Source: Nocardioides sp. 503 (GTDB lineage: Bacteria > Actinomycetota > Actinomycetes > Propionibacteriales > Nocardioidaceae). Taken from it: a stretch of 64,000 nt of DNA. Numbering within the stretch: position 1 is the stretch's first letter; each line of letters begins with the position of its first letter. Positions 16,352 through 24,318 of the stretch are shown piece by piece. The translations under genes were made by a program, and so were the position numbers. The notes under the pieces were generated by a model. That model saw nothing but the letters and a program-made list of their open reading frames with translations, ran no database searches and had not been told where the DNA came from. The stretch covers positions 124,001 through 188,000 of the forward strand of contig NZ_SPUI01000003.1 in NCBI RefSeq assembly GCF_004522095.1, in the 5' to 3' direction.

Positions 16352-16356
16352 GGAGG

Positions 16357-16800
16357 TCAGACGGAGACGACGGTGGCCGACAGCGTGACGCCGCGGCGGG
16401 GCTTGTAAGTCACGGTGTCGCCCACGGAGGCGCCGAGGATCGCACGACCCAGCGGGCTGGACGGGGTGACCACGTCGACGCCGGCGGCGGCCGACTCGAC
16501 CGAGCCCACGAGGTACTGCTCGGGTCCGTCGCCCAGGTCGATCGTGACCACGTCGCCCACCGAGACGATACCGTCGGTGTGCTGGCGACGGCCGCTCTCC
16601 TCGATCTCGGTCTGCAGCGCGTCGATGCGCTCGTCGAGCAGCTGCACACGGATGGTCGCCTCGACGTTGGTCGCCCGGTCCGCGGCGTCACCGGTGGCGA
16701 CGATCAGGCTGTCGGTCTGGACCGCGTCCCGCTCGGCTCGCAGGGTGGCAAGGCGCTCGCGGAGGATCTCGATGCTGGCGGGGGCAGTGGTGACGGTCAT
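16357..16800 (-). CDS. GreA/GreB-family transcription factor paralogue
   Basis: 147 residues. An N-terminal antiparallel coiled coil (about 8-72) has an acidic tip (ATGDAADRATNVE), followed by the FKBP-like C-terminal domain (GDVVTIDLGDG, SPLGRAILGASVGDTV) that binds RNA polymerase at the secondary channel. It is shorter than GreA (about 160), and the tip keeps Asp and Glu, so cleavage stimulation is possible; a mycobacterial paralogue of this class (Rv3788) is instead reported to inhibit polymerase. The start at 16800 has AAAGAGCC upstream; longer forms in this frame begin in non-conserved sequence. Convergent with the histidine kinase, five bases apart. Confidence 0.85.
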   Translation of the reverse strand: MTVTTAPASIEILRERLATLRAERDAVQTDSLIVATGDAADRATNVEATIRVQLLDERIDALQTEIEESGRRQHTDGIVSVGDVVTIDLGDGPEQYLVGSVESAAAGVDVVTPSSPLGRAILGASVGDTVTYKPRRGVTLSATVVSV

Positions 16801-16967
16801 GGGTGGCTCTTTCGCGCGAGGGTGGGTCCGGGGATCGCCCGGGTGCAGCCTCAACCGCGGCCGCTCCGTCGTTATGCCCCAGTCACTGAAACAGCCGGTG
16901 AACAGGGTGTGGTCGACCCCGGAAGGCCGAGACACCAGTACCTCACTGCGGCGAAACCAACCCTCGT

Positions 16968-17384
16968 TCAACCGTTCGACGAGTCACTGGCAGCCGCCGG
17001 GGCACCCAGCCCTCGCCGCCGCGGCGCCGTCACCATGAGCCAGCAGCCCAGCAGGGACGCCGGCACGGACAGCACGGCCACCCCGGCGACGTACGCCGTC
17101 CGCTTGGTGTGGCAGCCCGCCACGGCCTGGTCGTAGGGGGCGCGGCCCAGGTCGTCCAGCCCGTCGCTGATGCCGCTGGCGTTGGCGCGCGGCCGCCCGG
17201 CCGAGACGACCGACGTGCACACCGTGTCGGAGGCGACGCCGGGCTCGGGGTCGAAGTCCAGGCGCCCGGGGTACAGCAGCAGGAACGCCATGACGCAGCC
17301 GATCGTGAACAGCCCCAGCCATGCCAGCGTCGGCGCCAGGTCGCTCCAGATGCTGCGGGGCGACGGCGTCTCGGGGTCGCTCAT
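16968..17384 (-). CDS. Small membrane protein, unknown function
   Basis: 138 residues with two membrane spans (about 15-38 and 93-118) and an external loop of about 55 residues that holds two cysteines (DTVCTSV and VAGCHTK), probably disulfide-bonded. The short cytoplasmic tails are Ser/Pro- and Arg-rich. No family recognised. It sits alone on the minus strand between the Gre-like gene (167 bases away) and a secreted-protein gene (52 bases away). Confidence 0.65.
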   Translation of the reverse strand: MSDPETPSPRSIWSDLAPTLAWLGLFTIGCVMAFLLLYPGRLDFDPEPGVASDTVCTSVVSAGRPRANASGISDGLDDLGRAPYDQAVAGCHTKRTAYVAGVAVLSVPASLLGCWLMVTAPRRRGLGAPAAASDSSNG

Positions 17385-17436
17385 GCCCCGCAGCCTCTCA
17401 TCTCGATCCGGCCGAGGAGCAGTGGCGCTCGCGGCG

Positions 17437-18309
17437 TCAGCGGACCTCCGTGGAGCTGGGGAACGGCAGGTCAGCGAACTTCACGGCCGGGAGGACGTGA
17501 GCGTTGCAGCGTGCGCGGGGCGTGCCGAGCACCACGTCGGCGGAGGTTTCGACGGCGACGGTGTCCGCACGGAGCGCGACGCTGACGTAGCTCGTCGCGG
17601 CGGTGAGGGGGACGGCCTGTCGCACGGCGGGGCCGATCGGGATGCTCTTCTCGACCACCGTGCTGTCGCCGTTCCCGGCGATGCGTGCGAAGCGCATGTC
17701 CACCTGGTCGGCCGGGTCGAGCTCGGCTCGTCCGCGGTCGGTGAACCCGGTCCAGAAGTCGACGCTGGTGCAGGCGGCCACCGACCACAGCACCTCGAGG
17801 TTGTTCGTCCAGAGCTCGATGCTCAGGGGCAGGGACCGCCCGCCCACGACCGAGGTGACCCTCGTCGCCCCGCCCCCCATCCCCAGCAGGAAGGGCTGGT
17901 CGGCCAGGTAGAGCCACTCGTAGACCGCCAGGCTCTCGACCTTGCTCGTTCCACCGCCCGCGCGCTTGACCCGGAACGAGGTCGGGCCGCCCTGGGTCAG
18001 CGGGACCCGGACGGCGTAGCGGCCCCTCTTGTTCGCCCTGTCCGTGGCGACGGTCGTCCAGGCCCCGCTGCCGTAGCGTCGCTGGATCGCGACCGTGGCC
18101 CTGCCGGACCGCCCCGGCTTGGCGGTTCCGGTGATCTTCACCTTGCGTCCGACCTCGGACGACGCGGCCACGTCCTTGATGGTCACCTTCGGAGGCTTGG
18201 CCGCTCTGACCGCCGGCGGGCTGTCGACGGCGGAGACCGACGCGACGGGAGCGAGCGCGCACAGGAGCAGCGCGAACGAGGTCGCAACCACGGAGGGGCG
18301 AAGAGGCAT
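17437..18309 (-). CDS. Secreted Ig-like-domain protein, unknown function
   Basis: About 290 residues. Signal peptide 1-26 (ALLLCALAPVASVSA). Residues 42-110 form an Ig/fibronectin-like module (KVTIKDVAASSEVGRKV, ITGTAKPGRSGRATVAIQ), the type that often binds polymers at the cell surface. The remaining ~180 residues are beta-rich with three Cys and Trp/Asp-rich stretches (ELWTNNLEVLW, SVDFWTGFTDRGRAE), and resemble a carbohydrate-binding jelly roll without a match I can name. The start is the ATG at 18309, which puts the signal peptide first; the open frame continues upstream without a signal. Confidence 0.75.
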   Translation of the reverse strand: MPLRPSVVATSFALLLCALAPVASVSAVDSPPAVRAAKPPKVTIKDVAASSEVGRKVKITGTAKPGRSGRATVAIQRRYGSGAWTTVATDRANKRGRYAVRVPLTQGGPTSFRVKRAGGGTSKVESLAVYEWLYLADQPFLLGMGGGATRVTSVVGGRSLPLSIELWTNNLEVLWSVAACTSVDFWTGFTDRGRAELDPADQVDMRFARIAGNGDSTVVEKSIPIGPAVRQAVPLTAATSYVSVALRADTVAVETSADVVLGTPRARCNAHVLPAVKFADLPFPSSTEVR

Positions 18310-18355
18310 GGGCGCGAATCTAGCGCCGGTCCCCTGTCCCGCGTGCGGAATCGTC

Positions 18356-18874
18356 TCATCCGTGGCGGTGACGGGACGCCTCCTGGAACTCCTCGGAGTC
18401 ACGACGCGCGACGACCTCGGACGTCAGCGCCGCCCTCAGTCCGTCGTGCGCGGGACCGAGCGCGGTCGCCGGTGCCTGCCAGTGGCCGGGGTCGTACAGC
18501 CAGACCGGCCGGCCGACGATCTCGGGCGGCTCCCACTCGTAGCGCGGCCAGATGTGGCAGTGGAGGAACGCGTCGGTGTTGCCGAGGATCTCGATGTTGA
18601 GCCGGCGGAAGTCGCGGTCGAGACGCCGACAGACGGTCTCGACGGCGTCCGCGAGCAGGTCGACGTCGGCGAGGTAGCGCAGACGCTCGGCGCGAGGCAG
18701 GTCCGAGAGCCGGTCGACGCCCGGCGTCTTGGTGAGGGCGAGCGAGTATCCGGGGAGGAACTGGACGTCGCCGATCACCGCGTAGGCGGCGGACAGCTCC
18801 GCCAGCACCGTCGGGTTGCGTCCGTCGTTCGCGGCCTGGATGCGCTCCTCGCGCCAGTCTCGCGGCTCGGTCAT
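18356..18874 (-). CDS. HIT-superfamily nucleotide hydrolase-like protein
   Basis: 172 residues. FLHCHIWPRY (about 104-113) is a histidine-triad-like motif (HxHxxPR), and PGYSLALTKTPG with DLPRAERLRYLADV matches the N-terminal half of diadenosine polyphosphate hydrolases. HIT enzymes cleave or transfer nucleoside phosphates using the middle His. The extra 60-residue C-terminal tail is atypical. The ATG at 18874 is followed by TEPRDWREERIQAA. A small hypothetical gene lies 36 bases upstream on the same strand. Confidence 0.78.
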   Translation of the reverse strand: MTEPRDWREERIQAANDGRNPTVLAELSAAYAVIGDVQFLPGYSLALTKTPGVDRLSDLPRAERLRYLADVDLLADAVETVCRRLDRDFRRLNIEILGNTDAFLHCHIWPRYEWEPPEIVGRPVWLYDPGHWQAPATALGPAHDGLRAALTSEVVARRDSEEFQEASRHRHG

Positions 18875-18910
18875 GGCCCCGACGTCACGGGAGGTGCCGC
18901 CGAGCCACGG

Positions 18911-19144
18911 TCAGGCCCCACCTTGCCGGAGCAGCCGAGCACGCGCGTCGGACACGAGACGCGTGTAGTCACGGTCGAAGGGTTGCGTGAGGATGCGCTC
19001 GAGCGATGCGGACAGGTGCCACAGGGCCGTCTGCTCGCCGGGCAGCAACGCCGGGTCGATGGCGTCGGCGTCCTCCCACCGATGCAGGAGCTCGAAGAGC
19101 ACGAGCGCCTCGTCGCTGGACAGGATCACCTCGACGTCGCTCAT
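18911..19144 (-). CDS. Small hypothetical protein (77 aa)
   Basis: 77 residues, soluble and helical: VEVILSSDEALVLFELLHRW, then an acidic loop and a C-terminal helix rich in Arg/Leu. I recall similar short proteins in actinobacteria but no function. It lies between the HIT-like gene and a TetR gene on the same strand, each within 40 bases, so the three may share a transcript. Confidence 0.65.
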   Translation of the reverse strand: MSDVEVILSSDEALVLFELLHRWEDADAIDPALLPGEQTALWHLSASLERILTQPFDRDYTRLVSDARARLLRQGGA

Positions 19145-19182
19145 GGCGGGAGGGTAGCTGCCCTGACTGGCGTCAGCGGTCG

Positions 19183-19803
19183 CTACGTCGTTCCCCGCGA
19201 TTGCTCTCGAGGGCCGTCGATCCTGCCGCCGGCGCGCAGCCCCTCGTCGACGAGCGCGATCATCCAGTGGAAGCTCTCGTCGGTGCTCGTCTCCTCCAGC
19301 ACGAGGCCCAGGCGCTCCTCCAAGGACGCGAACCCGTGCACCAGGCTGCGAAGCATCCGCAGCGCGTGGACCTGCTCGGCGGGGTCGAGCCCGTACCCGC
19401 GCAGCGCCGCAGAGAGGGAGTCGACCACGCGGCGCGCGGCCGGGACCAGGGGGTCGCCGGGTCCCGTGCAGCGGGCGGCGTTGCCTGCGGCGTACCGGCC
19501 GGGGTGCTCGTGGACGAAACGGCGTATCGCCTGCGCAGCGGCGACGAGGGCGTCGCTGCCCGCGCGACCCTGGATCGCGTCGCCGGTGGCCTCGGCGAGC
19601 TCCACCATGGCCAGGACGCCGATGCGGTGGGTGAGGTCGGCGATGTTGTCGACGTGCTTGTACAGCGAAGGGGTCCTGACCCCGAGCCGTTCGGCGAGCA
19701 GCCCCATGCTGAGGTGGTCGAGCCCGGTCTCGTCGGCCAGGACGGCGCCCGCGCGGGTCACGGACGCCGGCCCGAGGCCGGCTCTAGGCATGGTCGCGAC
19801 CAT
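19183..19803 (-). CDS. TetR-family regulator (WHG-type), paralogue 1
   Basis: 206 residues. The N-terminal HTH (about 12-58) contains LSMGLLAERLGV and TPSLYKHVDNIADL, the TetR turn and recognition helix. The C-terminal ligand/dimer domain has EHPGRYAAGNAA and LRMLRSLVHGF, as in the WHG-domain subgroup. It is strongly similar along its length to the divergent regulator at 20122-20736. The ATG at 19803 is preceded by GAGGA at a good distance; the MPRAGL start four codons in is the alternative and aligns with its paralogue. A consensus promoter with an operator-like palindrome lies directly upstream, so autorepression is likely. Confidence 0.92.
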   Translation of the reverse strand: MVATMPRAGLGPASVTRAGAVLADETGLDHLSMGLLAERLGVRTPSLYKHVDNIADLTHRIGVLAMVELAEATGDAIQGRAGSDALVAAAQAIRRFVHEHPGRYAAGNAARCTGPGDPLVPAARRVVDSLSAALRGYGLDPAEQVHALRMLRSLVHGFASLEERLGLVLEETSTDESFHWMIALVDEGLRAGGRIDGPREQSRGTT

Positions 19804-19835
19804 CCGGGTCCTCGGTCACGGTCGCCTCCAGGTGG

Positions 19836-19848
19836 CTAATACGATTAG
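19836..19848. promoter_or_regulatory. Operator-like palindrome CTAAT-ACG-ATTAG
   Basis: CTAAT (19836-19840) and ATTAG (19844-19848) are a perfect inverted repeat with a 3-base spacer; a third half-site CTAAT follows at 19856-19860. It sits just downstream of the -10 box of the minus-strand TetR gene, the place expected for an autorepressor operator. AT-rich in a GC-rich genome. Confidence 0.6.
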
Positions 19849-19852
19849 TCAG

Positions 19853-19881
19853 AATCTAATTCGCGTAGCCAATCGTGTCAA
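19853..19881 (-). promoter_or_regulatory. Consensus sigma-70-type promoter of the minus-strand TetR gene
   Basis: On the minus strand TTGACA (19881-19876) is followed after exactly 17 bases by TAGATT (19858-19853). Transcription would start within or beside the CTAAT/ATTAG palindrome and run into the TetR gene at 19803. It is one of the best -35/-10 pairs in the window. Confidence 0.7.
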
Positions 19882-20121
19882 TCGATCCCCCGGACGGCTC
19901 GGCCCACCTCGCCCGTTGCGCTTCGGTACGCTCCTGCGTCGGCGTTCGGGATCGCGGACCGCGTGCTTCGCCGCGACGGACGGCGCGACGCCGTAGTTTG
20001 AGTGTCGCCGTGAGATGCGCGGCGACCGACTTCGAGGGAGAGGCTCCGATGGTGGTCCTGGCACCCCACACCCGCTGCTCCCGTCACCTCATCCCCCGGG
20101 CTCTCGCCCGGACCCTGACCG
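19882..20121. other. Remainder of the 318-base TetR-TetR intergenic region
   Basis: The gap 19804-20121 between the two divergent regulators holds the promoter and operator noted at 19836-19881. In the rest I see no second copy of the ATTAG palindrome, no clear promoter for the plus-strand gene and no good ribosome-binding site before 20122. A short open frame across 19875-20129 has a composition unlike the real genes here. Confidence 0.4.
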
Positions 20122-20736
20122 ATGCCTAGGGCGGGGCTGACGCGCGCGTCCGTGACCGAGGCCGGCGCCGCACTGGTCGACGAGGTCGGCTTCGACCAGC
20201 TGAGCATGGGCCTGCTCGCCGAGCGGCTCGGGGTCAAGACCCCGTCGCTGTACAAGCACGTCGCCAACCAGGCCGATCTGGCTCACCTGATCGCCGTCCT
20301 CGCCATGAACGAGCTCGCCGACGCGATCCGTGACGCCACCCAGGGTCGCGCCGGCCGCGACGCGCTCGTCGCCGGCGCCGAGGCCATGCGGACGTTCGTG
20401 CGCGAGCACCCGGGTCGCTACGCCGCCGGCAACGCCGCCCAGATCACCGGCCAGGAAGACCCGCTGCTCCCGGCCAGCGGCCGGGTGATGGCCTCGTGGA
20501 CGGCCATGCTCCACGGCTACCACCTGGACCTCGACCAGGAGATCCACGCGCTGCGGATGCTCCGCAGCACGCTGCACGGCTTCGGGATCCTGGAGCTCGA
20601 CGGCAGCTTCCAGGTCGACACGTCCGTCGACGACAGCTTCACCTGGGTCGTCGACTTCATCGACCACGGTCTGCGGTCCCTGCCGGAGGCGAAGGCGCGT
20701 CCGCTGCAGTCCGCCTCAGGTACGGACTCGGACTGA
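20122..20736 (+). CDS. TetR-family regulator (WHG-type), paralogue 2
   Basis: 204 residues. HTH with LSMGLLAERLGVKTPSLYKH, then the same C-terminal signature as its neighbour (EHPGRYAAGNAAQITG, LRMLRSTLHGFG). The two genes are clearly paralogous over the whole length and lie in divergent orientation, which points to an inverted duplication. The ATG at 20122 aligns with MPRAGL of the paralogue; the upstream ribosome site is poor. No enzyme or transporter gene lies beside it to name as a target, and its 3' end converges with ychF (15 bases apart). Confidence 0.92.
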   Translation: MPRAGLTRASVTEAGAALVDEVGFDQLSMGLLAERLGVKTPSLYKHVANQADLAHLIAVLAMNELADAIRDATQGRAGRDALVAGAEAMRTFVREHPGRYAAGNAAQITGQEDPLLPASGRVMASWTAMLHGYHLDLDQEIHALRMLRSTLHGFGILELDGSFQVDTSVDDSFTWVVDFIDHGLRSLPEAKARPLQSASGTDSD

Positions 20737-20751
20737 CCGGTCGGGCAGGGG

Positions 20752-21828
20752 TCAGACGTTGAAGCGGAACTCCACGACGTCTCCGTCGGCCATGACGTAG
20801 TCCTTGCCCTCCATGCGGACCTTGCCGGCCTCCTTGGCCTTCTGCATGGAGCCTGCGGCCATCAGGTCGTCGAACGAGACGATCTCGGCCTTGATGAAGC
20901 CGCGCTGGAAGTCGGTGTGGATGACGCCGGCGGCCTCGGGGGCGGTGGCGCCCTTGGGGATCGTCCAGGCGCGCGACTCCTTGGGGCCGGCGGTGAGGTA
21001 GGTCTGCAGGCCAAGGGTGTCGAAACCGACGCGGGCCAGGGTGTCGAGGCCGGGCTCGGTGACGCCCATCTCGGCGAGCATCGCGCGGGCCTCGTCGTCG
21101 TCGCCGAGCTCGACGAGCTCGGACTCGAACTTCGCATCCAGGAAGATCGCCTCGGCGGGCGCGACCAGCGCGCGCATCTCGTCCTTGAGGGGCTCGTCGG
21201 CGAGCTCGTCGGCGTCGCAGTTGAAGACGTAGATGAACGGCTTGGCCGTCAGGAGCGAGAGCTCGCGGACCAGGCTGCGGTCGATCGACGTGCTGATGAT
21301 CGGGGTACCGGCCTCGAGGTGGCCCAGCGCCTCCTTGGTGGCCTCGAGGTTGGCGAGCACCGCCTTGTTGCCGCGGGCCTCCTTCTCCAGGCGCGGGATG
21401 GCCTTCTCGACCGTCTGCAGGTCGGCGAGGATCAGCTCGGTCTGGATGGTCGAGATGTCGTTGGACGGGTTGACCTCGCCGTCGACGTGGGTGACGTCCT
21501 CGTCGCGGAACACCCGGGTCACCTGGCAGATGGCCGACGACTCGCGGATGTGGGACAGGAACTTGTTGCCCAGGCCCTCGCCCTCACTGGCGCCCTTGAC
21601 GATGCCGGCGATGTCGACGAACTCCACCGTGGCCGGAAGGATCTTGGCGGAGCCGAAGACCTCCGCGAGCTTGGGGAGCCGATCGTCGGGGACGCCGACG
21701 ACGCCGACGTTGGGCTCGATCGTCGCGAACGGGTAGTTCGCCGCGAGGACGTCGTTCTTGGTGAGCGCGTTGAAGAGCGTTGACTTGCCCGCGTTGGGGA
21801 GACCGACGATGCCGATGGTGAGTGCCAC
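20752..21828 (-). CDS. ychF: YchF/OLA1-type P-loop ATPase
   Basis: 358 residues, close to the family length. P-loop GLPNAGKST from residue 8, switch region FVDIAGIVKGASEGEGLGNKF, a NxxE-type base motif in place of NKxD (typical of ATP-preferring YchF; YVFNCDADEL), a coiled-coil insert and the C-terminal TGS domain (VIHTDFQRGFIKAEIVSFDD). It binds ribosomes and is linked to stress responses. Start is the GTG at 21828, just before the P-loop; a TAGACT box at 21837-21842 suggests a leaderless message. Longer frames upstream are not conserved in character. Confidence 0.97.
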   Translation of the reverse strand: MALTIGIVGLPNAGKSTLFNALTKNDVLAANYPFATIEPNVGVVGVPDDRLPKLAEVFGSAKILPATVEFVDIAGIVKGASEGEGLGNKFLSHIRESSAICQVTRVFRDEDVTHVDGEVNPSNDISTIQTELILADLQTVEKAIPRLEKEARGNKAVLANLEATKEALGHLEAGTPIISTSIDRSLVRELSLLTAKPFIYVFNCDADELADEPLKDEMRALVAPAEAIFLDAKFESELVELGDDDEARAMLAEMGVTEPGLDTLARVGFDTLGLQTYLTAGPKESRAWTIPKGATAPEAAGVIHTDFQRGFIKAEIVSFDDLMAAGSMQKAKEAGKVRMEGKDYVMADGDVVEFRFNV

Positions 21829-21836
21829 GGGCGGCG

Positions 21837-21842
21837 AGTCTA
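21837..21842 (-). promoter_or_regulatory. TANNNT -10 box for leaderless ychF mRNA
   Basis: Minus-strand TAGACT lies eight bases before the GTG start at 21828 with no ribosome-binding site between. It falls inside the gap to the next gene and ends two bases before that gene's stop. Confidence 0.5.
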
Positions 21843-22256
21843 CGGACCGGCGGGCCGACCGCCGTAATCGAGCAGGCCCCACGCGAAGCGCAGGACGGTC
21901 ACGGAGAAGACCAGCGTCACCGCGACGATGACCGCCTCGACCGCGCCGCCGCCCCCGGCGGCGAAGATGCCGTGCTCCAGGTCGTAGAGCAGGTCCATGC
22001 CGAAGAGGTACATGCCCGCCGAGCCCGCGGCGACCAGCCAGAACGGCGCCGAGGGCCGCTCGCTGCGCAGTGCCACGAGCGCGAGCACGCAGACCACGCC
22101 CAGCCACAGGTCGGCCAGCGGGAAGGCGTTCTCGAACTCGTAGTACGCCGCCCGGTGCTCGCTCGCCAGGACGTCGCGGTCGGTGAACCAGATCGACCAG
22201 TAGGCGACGTCCAGCACGATCGCGCCGACCAGCATCACCTCGACGGTGCGTCTCAT
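21840..22256 (-). CDS. Four-span membrane protein, unknown function
   Basis: 138 residues, four hydrophobic helices (about 5-25, 48-68, 76-97, 108-130) with an aromatic/acidic loop (YWSIWFTDRDVLASEHRAAYYEFEN) and a central GMDLLYDLEHGIF. I do not recognise the family. The ATG at 22256 directly precedes the first helix; a GTG at 22289 would add 11 residues without a ribosome site. Divergent from the cysteine-desulfurase-like gene with 56 bases between. Confidence 0.75.
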   Translation of the reverse strand: MRRTVEVMLVGAIVLDVAYWSIWFTDRDVLASEHRAAYYEFENAFPLADLWLGVVCVLALVALRSERPSAPFWLVAAGSAGMYLFGMDLLYDLEHGIFAAGGGGAVEAVIVAVTLVFSVTVLRFAWGLLDYGGRPAGP

Positions 22257-22312
22257 GCCGCGATCCAACCACGGGTCCGGCGCCTCCACCGGCGGTCTGA
22301 CAGCCTGGCGGC

Positions 22313-23500
22313 ATGGATCTCGAGCACGTCCGCGCCCAGTTCCCGTCCCTGGCCCTGGGCACGGCCCACTTCGACGGACCGGGCGGCTCCCAGGTGCCGA
22401 GCGTCGTCGCCCAGGCGGTCGCCGACGCGATGACCTCCGGGCTCTGCCAGCGCGGGGCGCTGTCGGCGACCGAGCGCCGTACGGACGCGGTGGTGGCCGG
22501 CGCCCGCCAGGCGGTCGCGGACCTCGTCGGCGGGGACGCCGGCGGGGTGGTGTTCGGCCGGTCGATGACGCAGCTGACCTTCGACCTCGCGCGCACCCTC
22601 TCCGCCGGGTGGGGGCCGGGCGACGAGGTCGTGGTGACGCGCCTGGACCACGACGCCGACATCCGCCCGTGGGTCATCGCCGCCGAGCGCGCCGGCGCGA
22701 CGGTGCGCTGGCTCGGCTTCGACCCGGTGACCACCGAGCTCGACGACATCGCGCCGCTGCTGTCCGAGCGCACGCGACTCGTGGCGGTCACCGCCGCCTC
22801 CAACCTGTTCGGCACGCGCCCCGACGTGGCCGCGGTCGCCGCGCAGGCGCACGCGGTCGGGGCGCTCGTCCACCTCGACGCGGTGCACCTCGCGCCGCAC
22901 GCGCCGGTGGACCTGGCCGCGACGGGGGCGGACTTCCTGGTGCTCTCGCCCTACAAGCTCTTCGGACCGCACCTGGGCGCGCTCGTCGCGGACCCCGCCC
23001 TGCTGGAGGGGCTGCGTCCCGACAAGCTGCTGCCGTCCAGCGACGCGGTGCCGGAGCGGTTCGAGCTCGGGACGCTCCCCTACGAGCTGCTCGCCGGGGT
23101 CACCGCGGCGGTCGACTTCATCGCCTCGCTGGTGCCCGGCGAGGGCCCGCGGCGCGAGCGGGTGCTGGCGTCGATGGCCGCGGTCGAGGAGCACGAGGCC
23201 GGGCTCCTGCGCCGGCTGCTCGACGGGCTGGCGGACCTCGACGGGGTGACGGTGCACGGACGAGCCGCGCGGCGCACGCCGACGGTGCTGTTCACCGTCG
23301 CAGGGCACAGCCCGCGCGACGTGCACGCCCACCTGGGCGCGCAGGACGTCAACGCGCCGTCGGGGCACTTCTACGCCGTCGAGGCGTCGCGGCACGCCGG
23401 GCTCGGGGACACCGGCGGCGTGCGGGTCGGCCTGGCGGCGTACTCCTCGCCCGACGACGTCGACCGCCTGCTCACCGGTCTGCGCTCGCTCCTAGGCTGA
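22313..23500 (+). CDS. Cysteine desulfurase-like class V aminotransferase
   Basis: 395 residues, PLP-dependent fold type I. The Schiff-base lysine is in LVLSPYKLFGPHLG; other landmarks are FDGPGGSQVP near the N-terminus, VHLDAVHLAPH (PLP-binding Asp/His) and GVRVGLAAYSSPDDVDRLL at the C-terminus. The signature fits the VC1184-like subgroup rather than NifS/IscS; no mobile catalytic-Cys loop is obvious, so true sulfur transfer is doubtful. The next gene (xthA) starts four bases after its stop. Confidence 0.9.
   Translation: MDLEHVRAQFPSLALGTAHFDGPGGSQVPSVVAQAVADAMTSGLCQRGALSATERRTDAVVAGARQAVADLVGGDAGGVVFGRSMTQLTFDLARTLSAGWGPGDEVVVTRLDHDADIRPWVIAAERAGATVRWLGFDPVTTELDDIAPLLSERTRLVAVTAASNLFGTRPDVAAVAAQAHAVGALVHLDAVHLAPHAPVDLAATGADFLVLSPYKLFGPHLGALVADPALLEGLRPDKLLPSSDAVPERFELGTLPYELLAGVTAAVDFIASLVPGEGPRRERVLASMAAVEEHEAGLLRRLLDGLADLDGVTVHGRAARRTPTVLFTVAGHSPRDVHAHLGAQDVNAPSGHFYAVEASRHAGLGDTGGVRVGLAAYSSPDDVDRLLTGLRSLLG
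23493..23498 (+). promoter_or_regulatory. Possible internal TANNNT box before xthA
   Basis: TAGGCT ends six bases before the ATG at 23505 and overlaps the end of the preceding gene. It would allow a separate leaderless xthA transcript in addition to read-through. Confidence 0.35.
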
Positions 23501-23504
23501 CGCG

Positions 23505-24284
23505 ATGCGCCTCGCCACCTGGAACGTCAACTCGCTCCGCTCCCGCATCGACCGGGTCGAGCGGCTGCTGGAGCGCCACGACCTCGACGTCCTGGCCCTG
23601 CAGGAGACCAAGGCGCGCGAGGACCAGCTGCCGCTGATGGGGCTGCAGTCGATGGGCTACGAGGTCGCCACCGCCGGCTACCACCAGTGGAACGGCGTCG
23701 CGATCATCAGCCGGGTCGGGCTCGACGACGTGCAGGTGGGCTTCGACGGCATGCCCGGGTTCGGCGACCCGGTCACGGCCGAGGCGCGTGCGATCGGGGC
23801 GACCTGCGGCGGCGTGCGGGTCTGGTCGCTCTACGTGCCCAACGGCCGCAAGGTCGACGACCCCCACTACCTCTACAAGCTCGAGTGGCTCGCCGCCCTG
23901 CGCGAGACGGCGCTCGACTGGCTCGGTGGGCCGACGGCGCTCGTCGGCGACTGGAACATCGCGCCGCTCGACGAGGACGTCTTCGACATGAGGCAGTTCG
24001 CGACCTCCACGCACGTCACCCCGCGGGAGCGGGCGGCCTTCCAGCGCTTCCTCGACGACGGCTACGTCGACGTCGTCCGGCCGCACACGCCCGGCCCGGG
24101 GGTCTACACCTACTGGGACTACTACCGCCAGCGCTACGAGCGCAACCGCGGGCTGCGCATCGACTTCGTCCTGGGCTCGGCACCGTTCGCCTCGCGCGTC
24201 ACCGGCGCTTTCATCGACCGCGAGGAGCGTGCCGGGCAGGGCGCCTCCGACCACGCGCCGGTGGTCGTCGACCTCGCCGACTGA
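23505..24284 (+). CDS. xthA: Exodeoxyribonuclease III / AP endonuclease
   Basis: 259 residues, the usual length. Family signatures in order: TWNVNSLRSRI (metal Asn), LALQETKARED (metal Glu), GVAIISR, SLYVPNGR, VGDWNIAPLDEDV (Asp/Asn active site), RGLRIDFVLGS and the C-terminal GASDHAPVVVDL His. It incises abasic sites and degrades 3' ends in base-excision repair. Next downstream is rmuC, so this small cluster is DNA-maintenance in theme. Confidence 0.97.
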   Translation: MRLATWNVNSLRSRIDRVERLLERHDLDVLALQETKAREDQLPLMGLQSMGYEVATAGYHQWNGVAIISRVGLDDVQVGFDGMPGFGDPVTAEARAIGATCGGVRVWSLYVPNGRKVDDPHYLYKLEWLAALRETALDWLGGPTALVGDWNIAPLDEDVFDMRQFATSTHVTPRERAAFQRFLDDGYVDVVRPHTPGPGVYTYWDYYRQRYERNRGLRIDFVLGSAPFASRVTGAFIDREERAGQGASDHAPVVVDLAD

Positions 24285-24318
24285 CGGGGCTGTCGGTGGT
24301 CGCGTCCATGCTGCTGCC

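Noticed and set aside
19875..20129. Small plus-strand gene in the TetR intergenic region.
   Set aside because: Arg/Ser-rich composition, no ribosome-binding site, and it overlaps the promoter of the minus-strand regulator and the start of the plus-strand one.
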